A stretch of DNA of 64,000 bases from Phycisphaerae bacterium RAS2 (GCA_007753915.1 CP036352.1:2356001-2420000), one strand, 5' to 3'. Positions 46,297 to 55,922 are shown, counted from the first letter of the stretch. Program-made: numbers and translations. Notes: a model not told the origin generated them from the sequence alone.

Positions 46297-47145
46297 TTAC
46301 GGATCCCGCCACGTCTTCCATTCCGGCACATAGTGCGGCCCGTTCTCATGGCCGACGCTTCCAATGCGGAACGGCTTCGACTTGAGCCAGCCCGGCTGCA
46401 GCGCGAACGTCTCGACATGCCCATCGACCAGCGCCGCCTGCGTGCGGCCGTCGTGACGGAACGACGTGGTCGGGCTTTCGTTTTCGCTCCAAGTGCCCGA
46501 CGAGTAGAGCCACGGCGGATCGAGCAGCGCGGTGTTCCACGGCTGACTGCCACCCAAATCGAGCATCGCGTCGGCGAATGCAAACACGCGCGATGCGTCT
46601 TTCACCGATGAAAGCGTCTGCCAGCGCAAATGACCGATGGACCACGAGTAGCTTGTCGCGTGCGGCGGGGAGAGGTAATACCCGTTGTAGCCGTAGGTGC
46701 TGGTCACGCGCTTGGCCGCGCCCTGCGGCCTGTAGCTCCCGAACGGTTGCTGCGGGCATTCATAGACACTTGTCGCGCTCAACGGGGATTGCAAGTAGGG
46801 CCACAGAAAACCCCGCTCGTGATCGACCTGTCCCGCTTCGTTCGTGCCCCACCAGTAAACGGTCGGCCCAGTTCCGATGATCTCCGGCGCGGTGTAGGCC
46901 AGCGGCATCAAGCGGCCGTCGTGCGCGTCGGCGTACATCGTCAGGCCCGTGCCGATTTCGCGCAGCCGAGCCTGGCATGCGGTCGCCCGCGCCCGGCGCG
47001 AGGCTCCGGACAGCGCCGGCGCGAGAATCGCCAGCAAGGTCGCGATGATCGCGATCGCTACGAGCAGCTCGATGAGCGAAAGCGCCGGTCGGAACCGCGG
47101 GCGCAATCGTGTCGTGCTCTTGCGAATGTTCGACGCAAGCGTCAT
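46297..47145 (-). CDS. Prepilin-like protein with H-x9-DG C-terminal motif
   Basis: The 282-residue protein has a type IV prepilin N-terminus (LSLIELLVAIAIIATLLAIL after a basic leader) and the planctomycete-type end FRHDGRTQAALVDGHVE (H-x9-DG). Such proteins occur in large numbers in planctomycetes, are probably processed by a prepilin peptidase and sit on the cell surface. The ATG overlaps the stop of the upstream PQQ-propeller gene (ATGA at 47142-47145), so the two are co-translated. The exact role is unknown. Confidence 0.9.
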   Translation of the reverse strand: MTLASNIRKSTTRLRPRFRPALSLIELLVAIAIIATLLAILAPALSGASRRARATACQARLREIGTGLTMYADAHDGRLMPLAYTAPEIIGTGPTVYWWGTNEAGQVDHERGFLWPYLQSPLSATSVYECPQQPFGSYRPQGAAKRVTSTYGYNGYYLSPPHATSYSWSIGHLRWQTLSSVKDASRVFAFADAMLDLGGSQPWNTALLDPPWLYSSGTWSENESPTTSFRHDGRTQAALVDGHVETFALQPGWLKSKPFRIGSVGHENGPHYVPEWKTWRDP

Positions 47146-48650
47146 GGCACTCCCAACAGGGCCGCGACGAAGTCCGGCACGTCTTCCACCGTCAACATGC
47201 CGTCCGAAGTGAAATCCAGCAGCGCCGCGTCGGCAATCGACGACCCGTGAAGGAGCCGATCCACGAAGCAGGCGATGTCCAGACCGTTTAGGGTTCCATC
47301 TCCTGTGCAGTCGCCTCGCCGCGCCAGCGCCGTCAAGCCAGCCGGACCGATCGAATACAATTGGCCATCGGCCAATGCCGGGCTGCTCCCCATGCCCATA
47401 CGGTGTTCACGCACAAAGAGCGGATCGCCCGGTGAACGCGACACGTCCAGCGCGTACAAGTCTGTGTAAGCACCAAAGAACCCACCACCCGTCGGAATCT
47501 TGCCGACGTACAGCACACCATCCGAATACACCGGTTGATGCGTCCAGCCGCCGAGGACCAGCGCACCGCCTGTATCGACATACGTATCCCACAGCTTCAC
47601 CGCCAATGCGCCGTCGTCGCGGAAGCACTGCACCTTCGGCGCGGAGCCGAATCCGTTGATTCCCGCCGACAAGTAAATGCGATCTTCCACCACGACGGGA
47701 GTCGAGCTGGTGCGCTCGCACGGTATGGTCCAGACGGGTTGCCCGGTCGCAGCGTCGAGTTTGACGAGCAGCGAATTATCGCCCGAGCCGCTCAAGTTGT
47801 AGCTCGCCGCGTACAAATACCCATTCGCGAGCGTCACGCCTCCGAAAAAACCCGTCCCCGCGCAAGTCGTCCACAGCCGACGCGATCCCGGCGGCGCGGC
47901 CACCTCAAGCGCCGTGATGGCGCCGATTTCGAAACAACTCTGCTCGTCAAAAGAAATCGACGACACATAGACGATGCCGCCCTCCCCCGCTGCCGTCGCG
48001 CCCGAAGCTCCGCCGATCGGCTCGGACCATACGATTTCGCCCGGTTCATACGGATTGCCCACCGCGTTGAGCGGCGATGTATTAATGCAATACAGCGACG
48101 CGCTCTGGCCGAACCCGTCGAAGTCCGTGATGAACGCCCGGCCCGCCGCGGCATCAGGCAACACCAGCGGCGAGGCGTTGACGACGTTGCGATTCAGAAC
48201 AGCTGTCCATCGCAGCTCTCCCGTCAGCGCATCCACGGCGTTCAATCGCGCACCAGTCGCAAGCAACACCAAGCCGTTCACCTCGTCCACCGCCGGCGAC
48301 GACCACGAGTCCAGCACCGACTTTGCGACAAGCGTCTGCCACAGCACCTGCCCCGTCGATGCCTCTACCGCAACGAGCTTGTTGTTCACATGAAGATTGC
48401 TGACCAGGTGCCTCGCGTTGACATACACGCGGCCGGCAAACACGACCGGACCGCTCGGCCCTTCAAACGCGATCGGCGTACCGGGCGGATGCTGTGAAAC
48501 CGACCAGAGTGTCGCGTTGAGCGAATCGGGCGCATGCTGCGCGATGCCGCTGCGGCGCGCGTCGCCTGCGTAATGCAGCCAGTCGTCGGCTCGCGCGGTT
48601 GCTCCCCACGCAGCAGCAATTAGCGCCAGGATCGTGCATCGGTGAATCAT
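47142..48650 (-). CDS. Secreted PQQ-like beta-propeller protein with dockerin-like tail
   Basis: The 502-residue protein has a signal peptide (MIHRCTILALIAAAWGATAR) and repeated beta-propeller blades of the PQQ type (LVAVEASTGQVLWQTLV, LNAVDALTGELRWTAVL, LVKLDAATGQPVWTIPC). The C-terminal 60 residues hold two Ca-binding loops (GDCTGDGTLNGLDIACFVDR and LDFTSDGMLTVEDVPDFVAA), a dockerin-like domain. PQQ-binding enzyme residues are not apparent, so a structural role is more likely. It is coupled to the downstream prepilin-like gene. Confidence 0.85.
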   Translation of the reverse strand: MIHRCTILALIAAAWGATARADDWLHYAGDARRSGIAQHAPDSLNATLWSVSQHPPGTPIAFEGPSGPVVFAGRVYVNARHLVSNLHVNNKLVAVEASTGQVLWQTLVAKSVLDSWSSPAVDEVNGLVLLATGARLNAVDALTGELRWTAVLNRNVVNASPLVLPDAAAGRAFITDFDGFGQSASLYCINTSPLNAVGNPYEPGEIVWSEPIGGASGATAAGEGGIVYVSSISFDEQSCFEIGAITALEVAAPPGSRRLWTTCAGTGFFGGVTLANGYLYAASYNLSGSGDNSLLVKLDAATGQPVWTIPCERTSSTPVVVEDRIYLSAGINGFGSAPKVQCFRDDGALAVKLWDTYVDTGGALVLGGWTHQPVYSDGVLYVGKIPTGGGFFGAYTDLYALDVSRSPGDPLFVREHRMGMGSSPALADGQLYSIGPAGLTALARRGDCTGDGTLNGLDIACFVDRLLHGSSIADAALLDFTSDGMLTVEDVPDFVAALLGVP

Positions 48651-48757
48651 CGCGCCCTCGATGACCTGTCAACGTCTGTCTGTCGTCACGAAGTATAGAA
48701 AGGCCCGGGTGCGCTTCCCCTCCTTTGTTCCACGCACCCAGACCGAAATCGACTCTA

Positions 48758-49561
48758 TCAAGCTCGCCGTGACCGGCCGCGCCGCAGCAGCAACATCGCC
48801 GGCGCGAGCAGCGCCAGCGTCGCCGGCTCCGGCACGCGCACGAACGCATCCACCTCGGTGCTCCAGGTCGCGCCCTCCGGCACGCGCACGCGCGCAAACG
48901 CCGCGCTGGCCAGGCCGGACTCCGCGATGTCGCACGGCGTGCCGCCGCCCGATCCGTCGTACAGCGCCAGCGCCTGCGAATAGGTCAACCCGACCAAATC
49001 GCCAATCGTCAATGTCGGATCGATCGGCTTGAGAAAATCCGTCGGGACCGAGCCGGCCGGGAAACCGAACTCGCCGCTGTCGAGGTAGCCCTGGGTCGGG
49101 AAGAGGCCGTCCGCCGCGCAGCTCAATGGTCGCCAGTCGAAGCCGTCGGCCGAAACTTCGACGATGCCCGGCTCCGGCGAAATGCCGGTGATGGGGAAGT
49201 TCGGATCGCCGAAATCGAGATTGAAAAAGGTGTTGCCGAAGACGATGAGGTCCACGCCGTATGGATGCAACGGGTCGTTCACGATCGGCGCGTCGAATCC
49301 GACCGTGATCCAGCCGCCGGCGCCGACGCTCAAGACTTCATCGGTGCCGAAGGGCGACGAGAACATCGTCACGTCACCGGGAAACGGGGTCAGCTCGCCG
49401 GTGTAACGCTCGGGCGAACCAAGCACGACGGTTGAATCGCCCGTGTATCCCGGCTCGGCGCCGATGCCGGGGCTGTAGTCCAGCGCCTGCGTGGCAAACG
49501 GCGTTGCATACGCCGACCCCGCCGCCGACATCGCGATAACTGTTGCGATGATCCCTCGCAT
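48758..49561 (-). CDS. PEP-CTERM surface protein under cobalamin riboswitch control
   Basis: The 267-residue protein has a signal peptide (MRGIIATVIAMSAAGSAYA) and ends in a PEP-CTERM sorting signal (VPEPATLALLAPAMLLLRRG and a basic tail) for exosortase processing. The body begins with LDYSPGIGAEPGYTGDSTVV and contains GDVTMFSSPFGTDEVLSVGA, a beta-rich secreted domain I cannot name. A cobalamin riboswitch and terminator precede it at 49701-49980. The riboswitch implies that it is made only when cobalamin is scarce, so a surface role in cobalamin capture is inferred. Confidence 0.85.
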   Translation of the reverse strand: MRGIIATVIAMSAAGSAYATPFATQALDYSPGIGAEPGYTGDSTVVLGSPERYTGELTPFPGDVTMFSSPFGTDEVLSVGAGGWITVGFDAPIVNDPLHPYGVDLIVFGNTFFNLDFGDPNFPITGISPEPGIVEVSADGFDWRPLSCAADGLFPTQGYLDSGEFGFPAGSVPTDFLKPIDPTLTIGDLVGLTYSQALALYDGSGGGTPCDIAESGLASAAFARVRVPEGATWSTEVDAFVRVPEPATLALLAPAMLLLRRGRSRRA

Positions 49562-49700
49562 GATGGCCCGTGGTACACCACTTGGCCGGGCCGCTTGCGA
49601 CCCGCTGCATGCAACGACCACACCATTTCTGAACTCTTTGCAACTCGCGACTTTTGTCCTCATCCCAGACTTCCTTCCTGCGGCCATCATGCGTGGCCAC

Positions 49701-49735
49701 AAAAAAACCTCCGTACCGCGGTTGCGGAACGGAGG
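49701..49735 (-). terminator. Intrinsic terminator of the cobalamin riboswitch
   Basis: On the minus strand CCTCCGT, a 14-base loop, ACGGAGG, then seven Ts (49707-49701). It lies between the riboswitch aptamer and the PEP-CTERM start, so control is at transcription elongation. Confidence 0.85.
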
Positions 49736-49819
49736 CGGAAGCCTGCGAGCGCGAGGGGCGCGAAAGCCCGTGCGCGATCGAAGCCGGCCCAGATCCGGGG
49801 CGGTACGACTAAATCGACA

Positions 49820-49980
49820 CAGGCAGGTCTTCTGGCTCTCGGATCGATCTACTGGCCGCGCCTTCTCATCGACTTGCGACAATGGCGTGTGCGGCGTTCG
49901 TCCCCGATTACAGCGGCGGGACCGCGGTGGACTTGCACCACCTTCCCTGCAAACAGCCTCCCCACACGGGAGACCTGTGC
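49820..49980 (-). promoter_or_regulatory. Cobalamin riboswitch
   Basis: The minus strand shows the conserved aptamer parts in order: GGGAAGGTGGTGCAAGTCC near the 5' end, CCGCGGTCCCGCCGCTGTAA, and the B12 box AGCCAGAAGACCTGCC (49837-49822). The ends pair as P1 (ACAGGTCT at 49978-49971 with AGACCTG in the B12 box). The spacing and core sequences match the adenosylcobalamin aptamer class. The gene it controls starts at 49561. Confidence 0.95.
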
Positions 49981-50582
49981 CGTATCTATTCAATTGTCAA
50001 TTTGCGACCGTGCCGAAGCGACGACCGGCTCGGCCGGTAGTCTGCCGCAGCGTGCCGCCCGATGCAAGCATTTTCTTTCCGGACGCTGGAACGCGCCCCT
50101 TCCCGCGAATCGCAAGACAATGTCCTGTATGCACTTGCCGCCGGGCTTGTGTCGAATGCTCCAGCGGCTCAACTGGCAAAACTCCGGCCGATATCACGCG
50201 CCGGGCAGGCATTCTTTCACGACTTCGCGCGACGCAATTGACTCCGGCCGACCAGCGCGCGTACGAATACTCTGGAGCGCGAGTGAATCACGCTTCAATC
50301 CGCGGCGGCTCGAAATAACCGGCCGCGCCGCGCATCACAGGTGAATCGACCCGAGGGTGGAGGGGCCGATTCCGCGACGGCCGGCCATCAGATGACCCCC
50401 CAAGGTTGGGCGCCCTGCCCAACCGTTTATGCCCCGCTGCGACCGAGCGCCCACTCGGTCGCGCAAGAATGGCGCTGCGGCTCGCTTCCCTACGGAGGCC
50501 CGCAGCGCCATTTGCATTGACTTCAACTGTAGCCGCAAGCTTTGATGCAGCGATGGGTTCCGCGACATACGCGAACAAGCCG
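49981..50582. other. Non-coding stretch with three palindromes
   Basis: Between the riboswitch and the end of the YadA-like gene there is no gene. The right part (50404-50512) holds three consecutive stem-loops; the rest (50000-50400) shows nothing recognisable. Confidence 0.5.
50404..50512. repeat. Cluster of three palindromes after the YadA-like gene
   Basis: GGTTGGGC-GCCCT-GCCCAACC at 50404-50424, GCGACCGAG / CTCGGTCGC at 50439-50462, and a 13-base stem AATGGCGCTGCGG / CCGCAGCGCCATT at 50468-50512 with a 19-base loop. No T run follows on either strand, so a plain terminator is unlikely. The first resembles the GGTGGGC palindrome at 38549. Confidence 0.6.
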
Positions 50583-52337
50583 CTACGGTCGCCCGACCAC
50601 GTGAACGTAGAACGCGGCGTCGAGCGGAACAAATGCAGCGCCATTGAAGGCCTTGGTCGATATATCGACGTAATTCTGGTTGGCAACGGCGGTGGCCATG
50701 ACGGGATCGTTCAGAGATTTGACTGTGACGACGGCCGACACGCCGTTGGGTAATTGGCGTTTGAACGTTGCGCGATAAAGTCCTGTGCCGCCCAGTTTGG
50801 CCACTGTGCACCCATAGCTGGATGCTGCGACGCCGTTGAATTGAACGTCAGCCCATGCATACACAACATTGTCATTGTATACCCCGCCTTCCGCGGGCGC
50901 ATTAACGGGACCCAGGCTGTCTTCGGCTTCGAAAAACGGAGAAACGACAACTTCTGCCGCGTCGAGTTCCAGAACGCCGGTGCGGCCGTTCTCGCCAATG
51001 ATGAAAAGCGGGTCTTCGTCCCCATCCGCAATTATGAAGAGCGCATTCGCTTCGTCGTCGTTGGAGTCCAACTTGAATCCGAAATCGCCATTGCTGAAGA
51101 AAACGAGATCACTGCTTGGCAGTACCGGATCGGAACGGATAAGTCCATTATCGTTGCCATCCGTTCCTCCCAGCACCAGGTCCGGCGTGTCATCGTCAGC
51201 TGCTTGTGCATGCAATGCCCCCTGCGGAGCATTGGTGTTGATCCCAACTCCTCCCGCCGAACGGATTAAGAATTGATCTGACGCCGTTGACTGAAATGGC
51301 ACGGGAACTCCTGCAGTGTCTGTCCAAACGAAAGCGCCATCGTGAATCGCGCGAGCATTGTATCCAGCGGCAAGCGAAGCAAATCCCGTTGCGTGACACT
51401 GGAATCCGCCGGGGACCATCGCCAGCAACGCGGTGGCGCGGTTGTCCCGGCCTCCGCCGATGTATGATAGATTCGCCGTGGCTTCGTTCCCCTGGCCGCC
51501 GGCTATTGTCGAGTACTCGCCCTGGGCTTCGTTTGAAGTGCCGCCGCCTACGGTGGAACTGAAACCGCTTGCCGTATTGACTTGGCCGCCGCCGATTGAC
51601 GCATACCGATTGGCGAGGTTGTTTTCGCCGCCCGCGATCGTTGCACGGTCCCCGCTCGCGGTGTTGTTGGCTCCGCCCCCGATGGTCGCTCGCGAATCTT
51701 CGGACTTATTGTTTATGCCTCCGCTGATCGTCGCATATGCACCGGACGCGCGATTGTTCTCTCCTCCGGAGATTGTCGCAAACGGCTGAAGCGACGGGTC
51801 GCCATCGTCGTTTCCCGCTCGATTGTCACCACCGCCACCGATCGTTCCAAAGGAGTCGAATATGTGATTCCCCGATCCCGGGGCTGGAGCATTGTTGACA
51901 CCTTTGAACCCGCCGCCGGCGATAGTCCCGGCCATGACACCTGCGGCCATCGTGTTCTGATCCCACCCACCGATGATGTTAGGGCCGAAGTTGTCCGTTG
52001 GTTCAAGCCGCAGCGCCCGGTCGCCCCCCGCGTGCAGATTAAGGGGCTGCGTGTCGGTCGTGCCGATGAAATCCGTCGCCGGATTCGTGCTCAAGTTGCC
52101 TCCAAGCTTCCAGTAAAACGTATCAGAGAATGCTGTGTCCAAAGAAACCACGCCGTTGTTCACGGTTATCCCCTCGCCCGCCAACACCGTTGCATTCTGG
52201 CCGGGCGGCCCTGGCGGTCCTGGCACGGGAGCCGGCGCCGGCAAGGTCTGATCGACATTGGGTGGACAGGCCTGCCCGCTGCAAACGACCGCAGTGAGCA
52301 GAACTAAGGTCAGGATGGATTTGCTTCGTGATTTCAT
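50583..52337 (-). CDS. Surface lipoprotein with collagen-like linker and YadA-head-like repeats
   Basis: The 584-residue protein has a secretion signal ending at CSGQAC (possible lipobox), a short collagen-like linker (PVPGPPGPPGQ), then about ten 14-residue-period repeats of the form GGGxNNxASGxxATI (for example ATISGGENNRASGAYATI), which match the left-handed roll of YadA-type adhesin heads. A C-terminal beta-rich domain follows; no trimeric autotransporter anchor is present. It is divergent from the sigma/kinase pair. ATG 52337 with GGGAG upstream was chosen over 52352. A stalk-bound surface role is inferred. Confidence 0.8.
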   Translation of the reverse strand: MKSRSKSILTLVLLTAVVCSGQACPPNVDQTLPAPAPVPGPPGPPGQNATVLAGEGITVNNGVVSLDTAFSDTFYWKLGGNLSTNPATDFIGTTDTQPLNLHAGGDRALRLEPTDNFGPNIIGGWDQNTMAAGVMAGTIAGGGFKGVNNAPAPGSGNHIFDSFGTIGGGGDNRAGNDDGDPSLQPFATISGGENNRASGAYATISGGINNKSEDSRATIGGGANNTASGDRATIAGGENNLANRYASIGGGQVNTASGFSSTVGGGTSNEAQGEYSTIAGGQGNEATANLSYIGGGRDNRATALLAMVPGGFQCHATGFASLAAGYNARAIHDGAFVWTDTAGVPVPFQSTASDQFLIRSAGGVGINTNAPQGALHAQAADDDTPDLVLGGTDGNDNGLIRSDPVLPSSDLVFFSNGDFGFKLDSNDDEANALFIIADGDEDPLFIIGENGRTGVLELDAAEVVVSPFFEAEDSLGPVNAPAEGGVYNDNVVYAWADVQFNGVAASSYGCTVAKLGGTGLYRATFKRQLPNGVSAVVTVKSLNDPVMATAVANQNYVDISTKAFNGAAFVPLDAAFYVHVVGRP

Positions 52338-52597
52338 CACACACACTCCCATAGATTTGAGTCAAATGCCAGCCCTGACCCTGCGCCGCGCGGTGCCCCG
52401 AGATCATTCGGACCGTTCTCGCATCGGCTGTTTGCAGGCAAGGGCACTCCGGATGATCAAAGGTGGCGGCACGCATCGTTTGATTGTGGTAAGATTCATT
52501 GGAACGATGGTGTCCTCACTCATCTCCGTATAGGCTGGTTGCATTCAACATTGGACGGCACCACCGTTTTTTTGTTCCTCGCATGTTGGGGCTTTCT

Positions 52598-53194
52598 ATG
52601 GAGTCCCAAGCGACCCGAGCGAGCTTGTTGTCGCGCGTTCGCAATTCGTCGGATCAGGAGGCTTGGCGCGAATTCGATGAGACCTATCGCGAATTGATTC
52701 TCCGCTATTGCCTCGCCCGGCGGCTTCAGACTGCCGACGCGGAAGATGTACGACAACTCGTGATGCTTAATCTTGCGAAGGGGCTGCGCACCTTTGAATA
52801 TCGCCCGGAGCGGGGGCGGTTTCGGCACTACCTCTGCAAGACGATTCGCCATGCGATTTCGCATCATGCCGCGCGTCCAAAATCGACGGGCCGGGCACTA
52901 GATACTCTTGAGATCGCGGAGATCGCCATCGGCGATGTCGGCGCACCCGACGACGTCTGGGAACGCGAATGGATGGACCACCATTATCGCATCGCCATGA
53001 GGACGATTCGTAAGTCGTTCGAGCCGCAAAGCATCAGCATGTTCGATCGCCTGCTGGCCGGACAATCAGTCGAAGACGTGGCTGCGGAATTCGGCACGAC
53101 GTCCCAGGCGGTGCACAAGGTGAAGCAGCGGATCCGCAATCGCATGATGGAACTCGTTCAGGAGCAGATTCGGGAAGAGGATGAACCGCTTTGA
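52598..53194 (+). CDS. ECF-type RNA polymerase sigma factor
   Basis: The 198-residue protein has sigma region 2 (about 20-85, with LILRYCLARRLQTADAEDVR) and region 4 (about 125-190, EDVAAEFGTTSQAVHKVKQR). It resembles the planctomycete ECF group whose genes lie beside protein kinases. Start ATG 52598 has GGGG upstream; a second ATG at 52583 is possible. The 3' end overlaps the kinase gene by 14 bp, so the two are translated together. Regulation by the kinase (phosphorylation) is inferred. Confidence 0.9.
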   Translation: MESQATRASLLSRVRNSSDQEAWREFDETYRELILRYCLARRLQTADAEDVRQLVMLNLAKGLRTFEYRPERGRFRHYLCKTIRHAISHHAARPKSTGRALDTLEIAEIAIGDVGAPDDVWEREWMDHHYRIAMRTIRKSFEPQSISMFDRLLAGQSVEDVAAEFGTTSQAVHKVKQRIRNRMMELVQEQIREEDEPL

Positions 53195-55922
53195 CGACAA
53201 CGCGGCAGGGCATCGCGAGGTCGGCTCCAGCGCCGATCTTGCAGGATTTGGGTTTGATCTGCCGGATCATGCGTGGCTAAGTCGCGTTCACCATGCCGAG
53301 CGCAACGCGGAACTGGGTTGGATCGGTCCTTATGAACTGCTGGAAGAGATCGGTCGCGGAGCCCAGGGCATCGTCTATCGTGCGCGACAACGTACGACCC
53401 AAAGGCAAATCGCGCTCAAGCGACTGATCGCCGGCAGCTTCGCCAATCCTGAATCGCGCGCTCGGTTCGATCGGGAAGTGCGCATCGCAGCCGAATTGAA
53501 TCACCCCAACATCGTGACTGTGTACGGCGCGGATATTGTCGACGGCGTTCCAAATCTCGCCATGGAATGGATAAACGGCCTGCCGCTTGACCGATGGGCC
53601 CGCACACACGATGGGGCTGTTCGCTCGATGGGCGATCTCCTGCGCGCTTTCGGGCGAATCTGTGACGCTGTCCAGCACGCACATCAACACGGCGTCATCC
53701 ATCGCGATCTGAAACCGTCCAACATCCTTGTCACGCCTGACGGCGAGCCGCACGTGCTGGATTTCGGGCTGGCGCGGGCAGTGGACCCCGATGGGTCCAT
53801 CGCAACAACGCTGACAGCCACCGAGCAGATGCTCGGCACTCCCGCCTACGCATCGCCAGAGCAGGTCGGATCGGAACCGGCCATCGTTGATACACGTACA
53901 GATGTATATTCTCTTGGTGCGATTCTCTTTCAATTGCTCACAGGCCGGACTCCGCACGACTCGTCGGGCGGCCTCGCCAGGCTGCTTGATTCAATTCGAC
54001 ATGACGATCCCACGGCTCCTTCGCACGTCGCGACCGGTGTCGTTCGCGAGCTGGACCTCATCACGCTGAAGGCGCTGGCGCGTGATCCGGGACAACGCTA
54101 TCAGTCCGTCGACGCGCTTCGATCGGACGTGTCGCGCTTTCTCTCGGGCGAGCCGGTACTCGCCCATCCACCGCGGTTTACGTATCAGGTTCGCAAGTTG
54201 ATCCGTCGCCATCGCACGGCCACGGCGTTCAGCGCTGCCATCGTGTTGCTTGTTGCAGGCATGGCGGCGTTAGCTTTCGTCATGGCCTTGCGGATCGCCG
54301 ATCAGCGGGATCGCGCGATTCGAGCCGAATCGACAGCCGAGCGACGCTTCAAAGAAGTGCGTGGTTTGGCGCGGGCCATGATCTTCGATGTCCATGAACA
54401 CCTGGCGCCGATCGTCGGCGCGACCGAAGCCCGTCGTGCGCTCGTGACGACCGGACTGGAGTACCTCGACCGTCTCGGTCGTGAAGCCGGCGATGATCCC
54501 GTTTTGCTCGCCGAGATCGCCGAGGGTTACCATCGCCTCGGCGCGGTGCAGGGGCTGCGCACCATGGGGAGTCTGGGAGACCTCGCCGGCGCTCGGCAGA
54601 GCTTCGAGAAAATGCAGTCCATCTGCCGCACGATGCTTGAGTCCGACCCGGACGACGTGCGAGCGCTAAATCTTCTGGCCGGCAGCTATCGAGGGCTGGG
54701 TGATGTCCTGACGTTAATGGGCCTTCGCGCCGATGCAATCGCCAGCTACCAGTCCCAGATTGACATTCACACCCGCGTTGCGATACTTGATCCTCACCCT
54801 GCCAAACCGCGCCGACACGCCTACGTCGCCCGCATACAGATGGCAAAGCAGCACCGAGCAGCCGGGGATGCCGATAGCGCAATCAAGTTGTACAACCTTG
54901 CCGCTGCTGACATTCATCAACAGATTCCGCTCTATCCGGACAACACCGACCTTCGCCGCGATCTCGCATTGATCCGTGCACTGGAGTCCGAATTGCTGCT
55001 GCAGACGCAACACATCGACGAGGCCGAAGCTGCTTCGCGCGAGGCGATGAATGTGACGCAAATGCTTGTGTCGCGGCATCCCGAGAACAATCAATTTCAG
55101 CGCGACCTCGCATTGCGCCATCAGGAGATGGCCGACATCGCACTCGCCCGAAAGGACTATCCGGTAGCCCTCGGCTCTTACAGGCAATGCTTGGCCATTC
55201 TCGCGCGATTGGCGGCGGCCGACCCGGCAGACACGGTGGCGCAGCGTGACCTGTCGATCACGCACGAGAAGTTCGGTGACGTCGCGCGGGAACAAGGCGA
55301 CGGGGCTGCGGCGCTGGCGGAATACGAACTTGCGATGCAAATCACTTCTGCGCTGGCCGACGCGCAACCTGACAGCGTTGCCCAGAAACTCGACCTTTGC
55401 ATGATTCGCACCAAAGTCGGCGGCGCACGAGCGCAACAGGGCCAGAACGGAAGCGCCATAGAGCTAATTCAAGACAATCTCGCCAGGCTGGACGAACTGA
55501 CGGATCCCGATTCACCCGACGTAGATCGCTCCAATACTCGGCTGCAATCGCTTCAGCTCCTTGCCGATGCCCAGCTTGCGATGGATCGCCGTGAGGAAGC
55601 TGAAGCGACACTGATACAGTATTACGAAAGTGCAACCGCGGATGCGAAGCATTTCCCCGACCACGATTGGTTCGTTCACCATATCGGTGCAGCCACTGGC
55701 AAATTGGGGGAGCTTCACGAGGCAATCGGCGTCGACGCCACCCAACCGGCCGACACGCGCCGAGACGCCCTGAACACGGCCGAAAATTGGTATCAACGCT
55801 GCAAAGAAGTTGCGAACAAGATCATGCAGGATGAATCAACACCGCCCGATGACACACGGTCTTCGAAGGCATGCGATGAAGCCATCGCTCGGTGTAAAGC
55901 AGCGCTTGCGGGTTTGCATTGA
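53181..55922 (+). CDS. Transmembrane Ser/Thr protein kinase with C-terminal TPR region
   Basis: The 913-residue protein has a complete Hanks-type kinase domain (about residues 50-330): glycine loop IGRGAQGIVY, K80, E99, HRDLKPSNIL with D176, DFGLA with D194, and YASPEQ. One membrane helix follows (about 350-372, SAAIVLLVAGMAALAFVMAL), then tetratricopeptide-type repeats (about 430-890) facing the periplasm. The start overlaps the ECF sigma gene by 14 bp. Sensor input is likely through the periplasmic repeats, and the coupled sigma factor is the obvious output. Confidence 0.95.
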   Translation: MNRFDDNAAGHREVGSSADLAGFGFDLPDHAWLSRVHHAERNAELGWIGPYELLEEIGRGAQGIVYRARQRTTQRQIALKRLIAGSFANPESRARFDREVRIAAELNHPNIVTVYGADIVDGVPNLAMEWINGLPLDRWARTHDGAVRSMGDLLRAFGRICDAVQHAHQHGVIHRDLKPSNILVTPDGEPHVLDFGLARAVDPDGSIATTLTATEQMLGTPAYASPEQVGSEPAIVDTRTDVYSLGAILFQLLTGRTPHDSSGGLARLLDSIRHDDPTAPSHVATGVVRELDLITLKALARDPGQRYQSVDALRSDVSRFLSGEPVLAHPPRFTYQVRKLIRRHRTATAFSAAIVLLVAGMAALAFVMALRIADQRDRAIRAESTAERRFKEVRGLARAMIFDVHEHLAPIVGATEARRALVTTGLEYLDRLGREAGDDPVLLAEIAEGYHRLGAVQGLRTMGSLGDLAGARQSFEKMQSICRTMLESDPDDVRALNLLAGSYRGLGDVLTLMGLRADAIASYQSQIDIHTRVAILDPHPAKPRRHAYVARIQMAKQHRAAGDADSAIKLYNLAAADIHQQIPLYPDNTDLRRDLALIRALESELLLQTQHIDEAEAASREAMNVTQMLVSRHPENNQFQRDLALRHQEMADIALARKDYPVALGSYRQCLAILARLAAADPADTVAQRDLSITHEKFGDVAREQGDGAAALAEYELAMQITSALADAQPDSVAQKLDLCMIRTKVGGARAQQGQNGSAIELIQDNLARLDELTDPDSPDVDRSNTRLQSLQLLADAQLAMDRREEAEATLIQYYESATADAKHFPDHDWFVHHIGAATGKLGELHEAIGVDATQPADTRRDALNTAENWYQRCKEVANKIMQDESTPPDDTRSSKACDEAIARCKAALAGLH

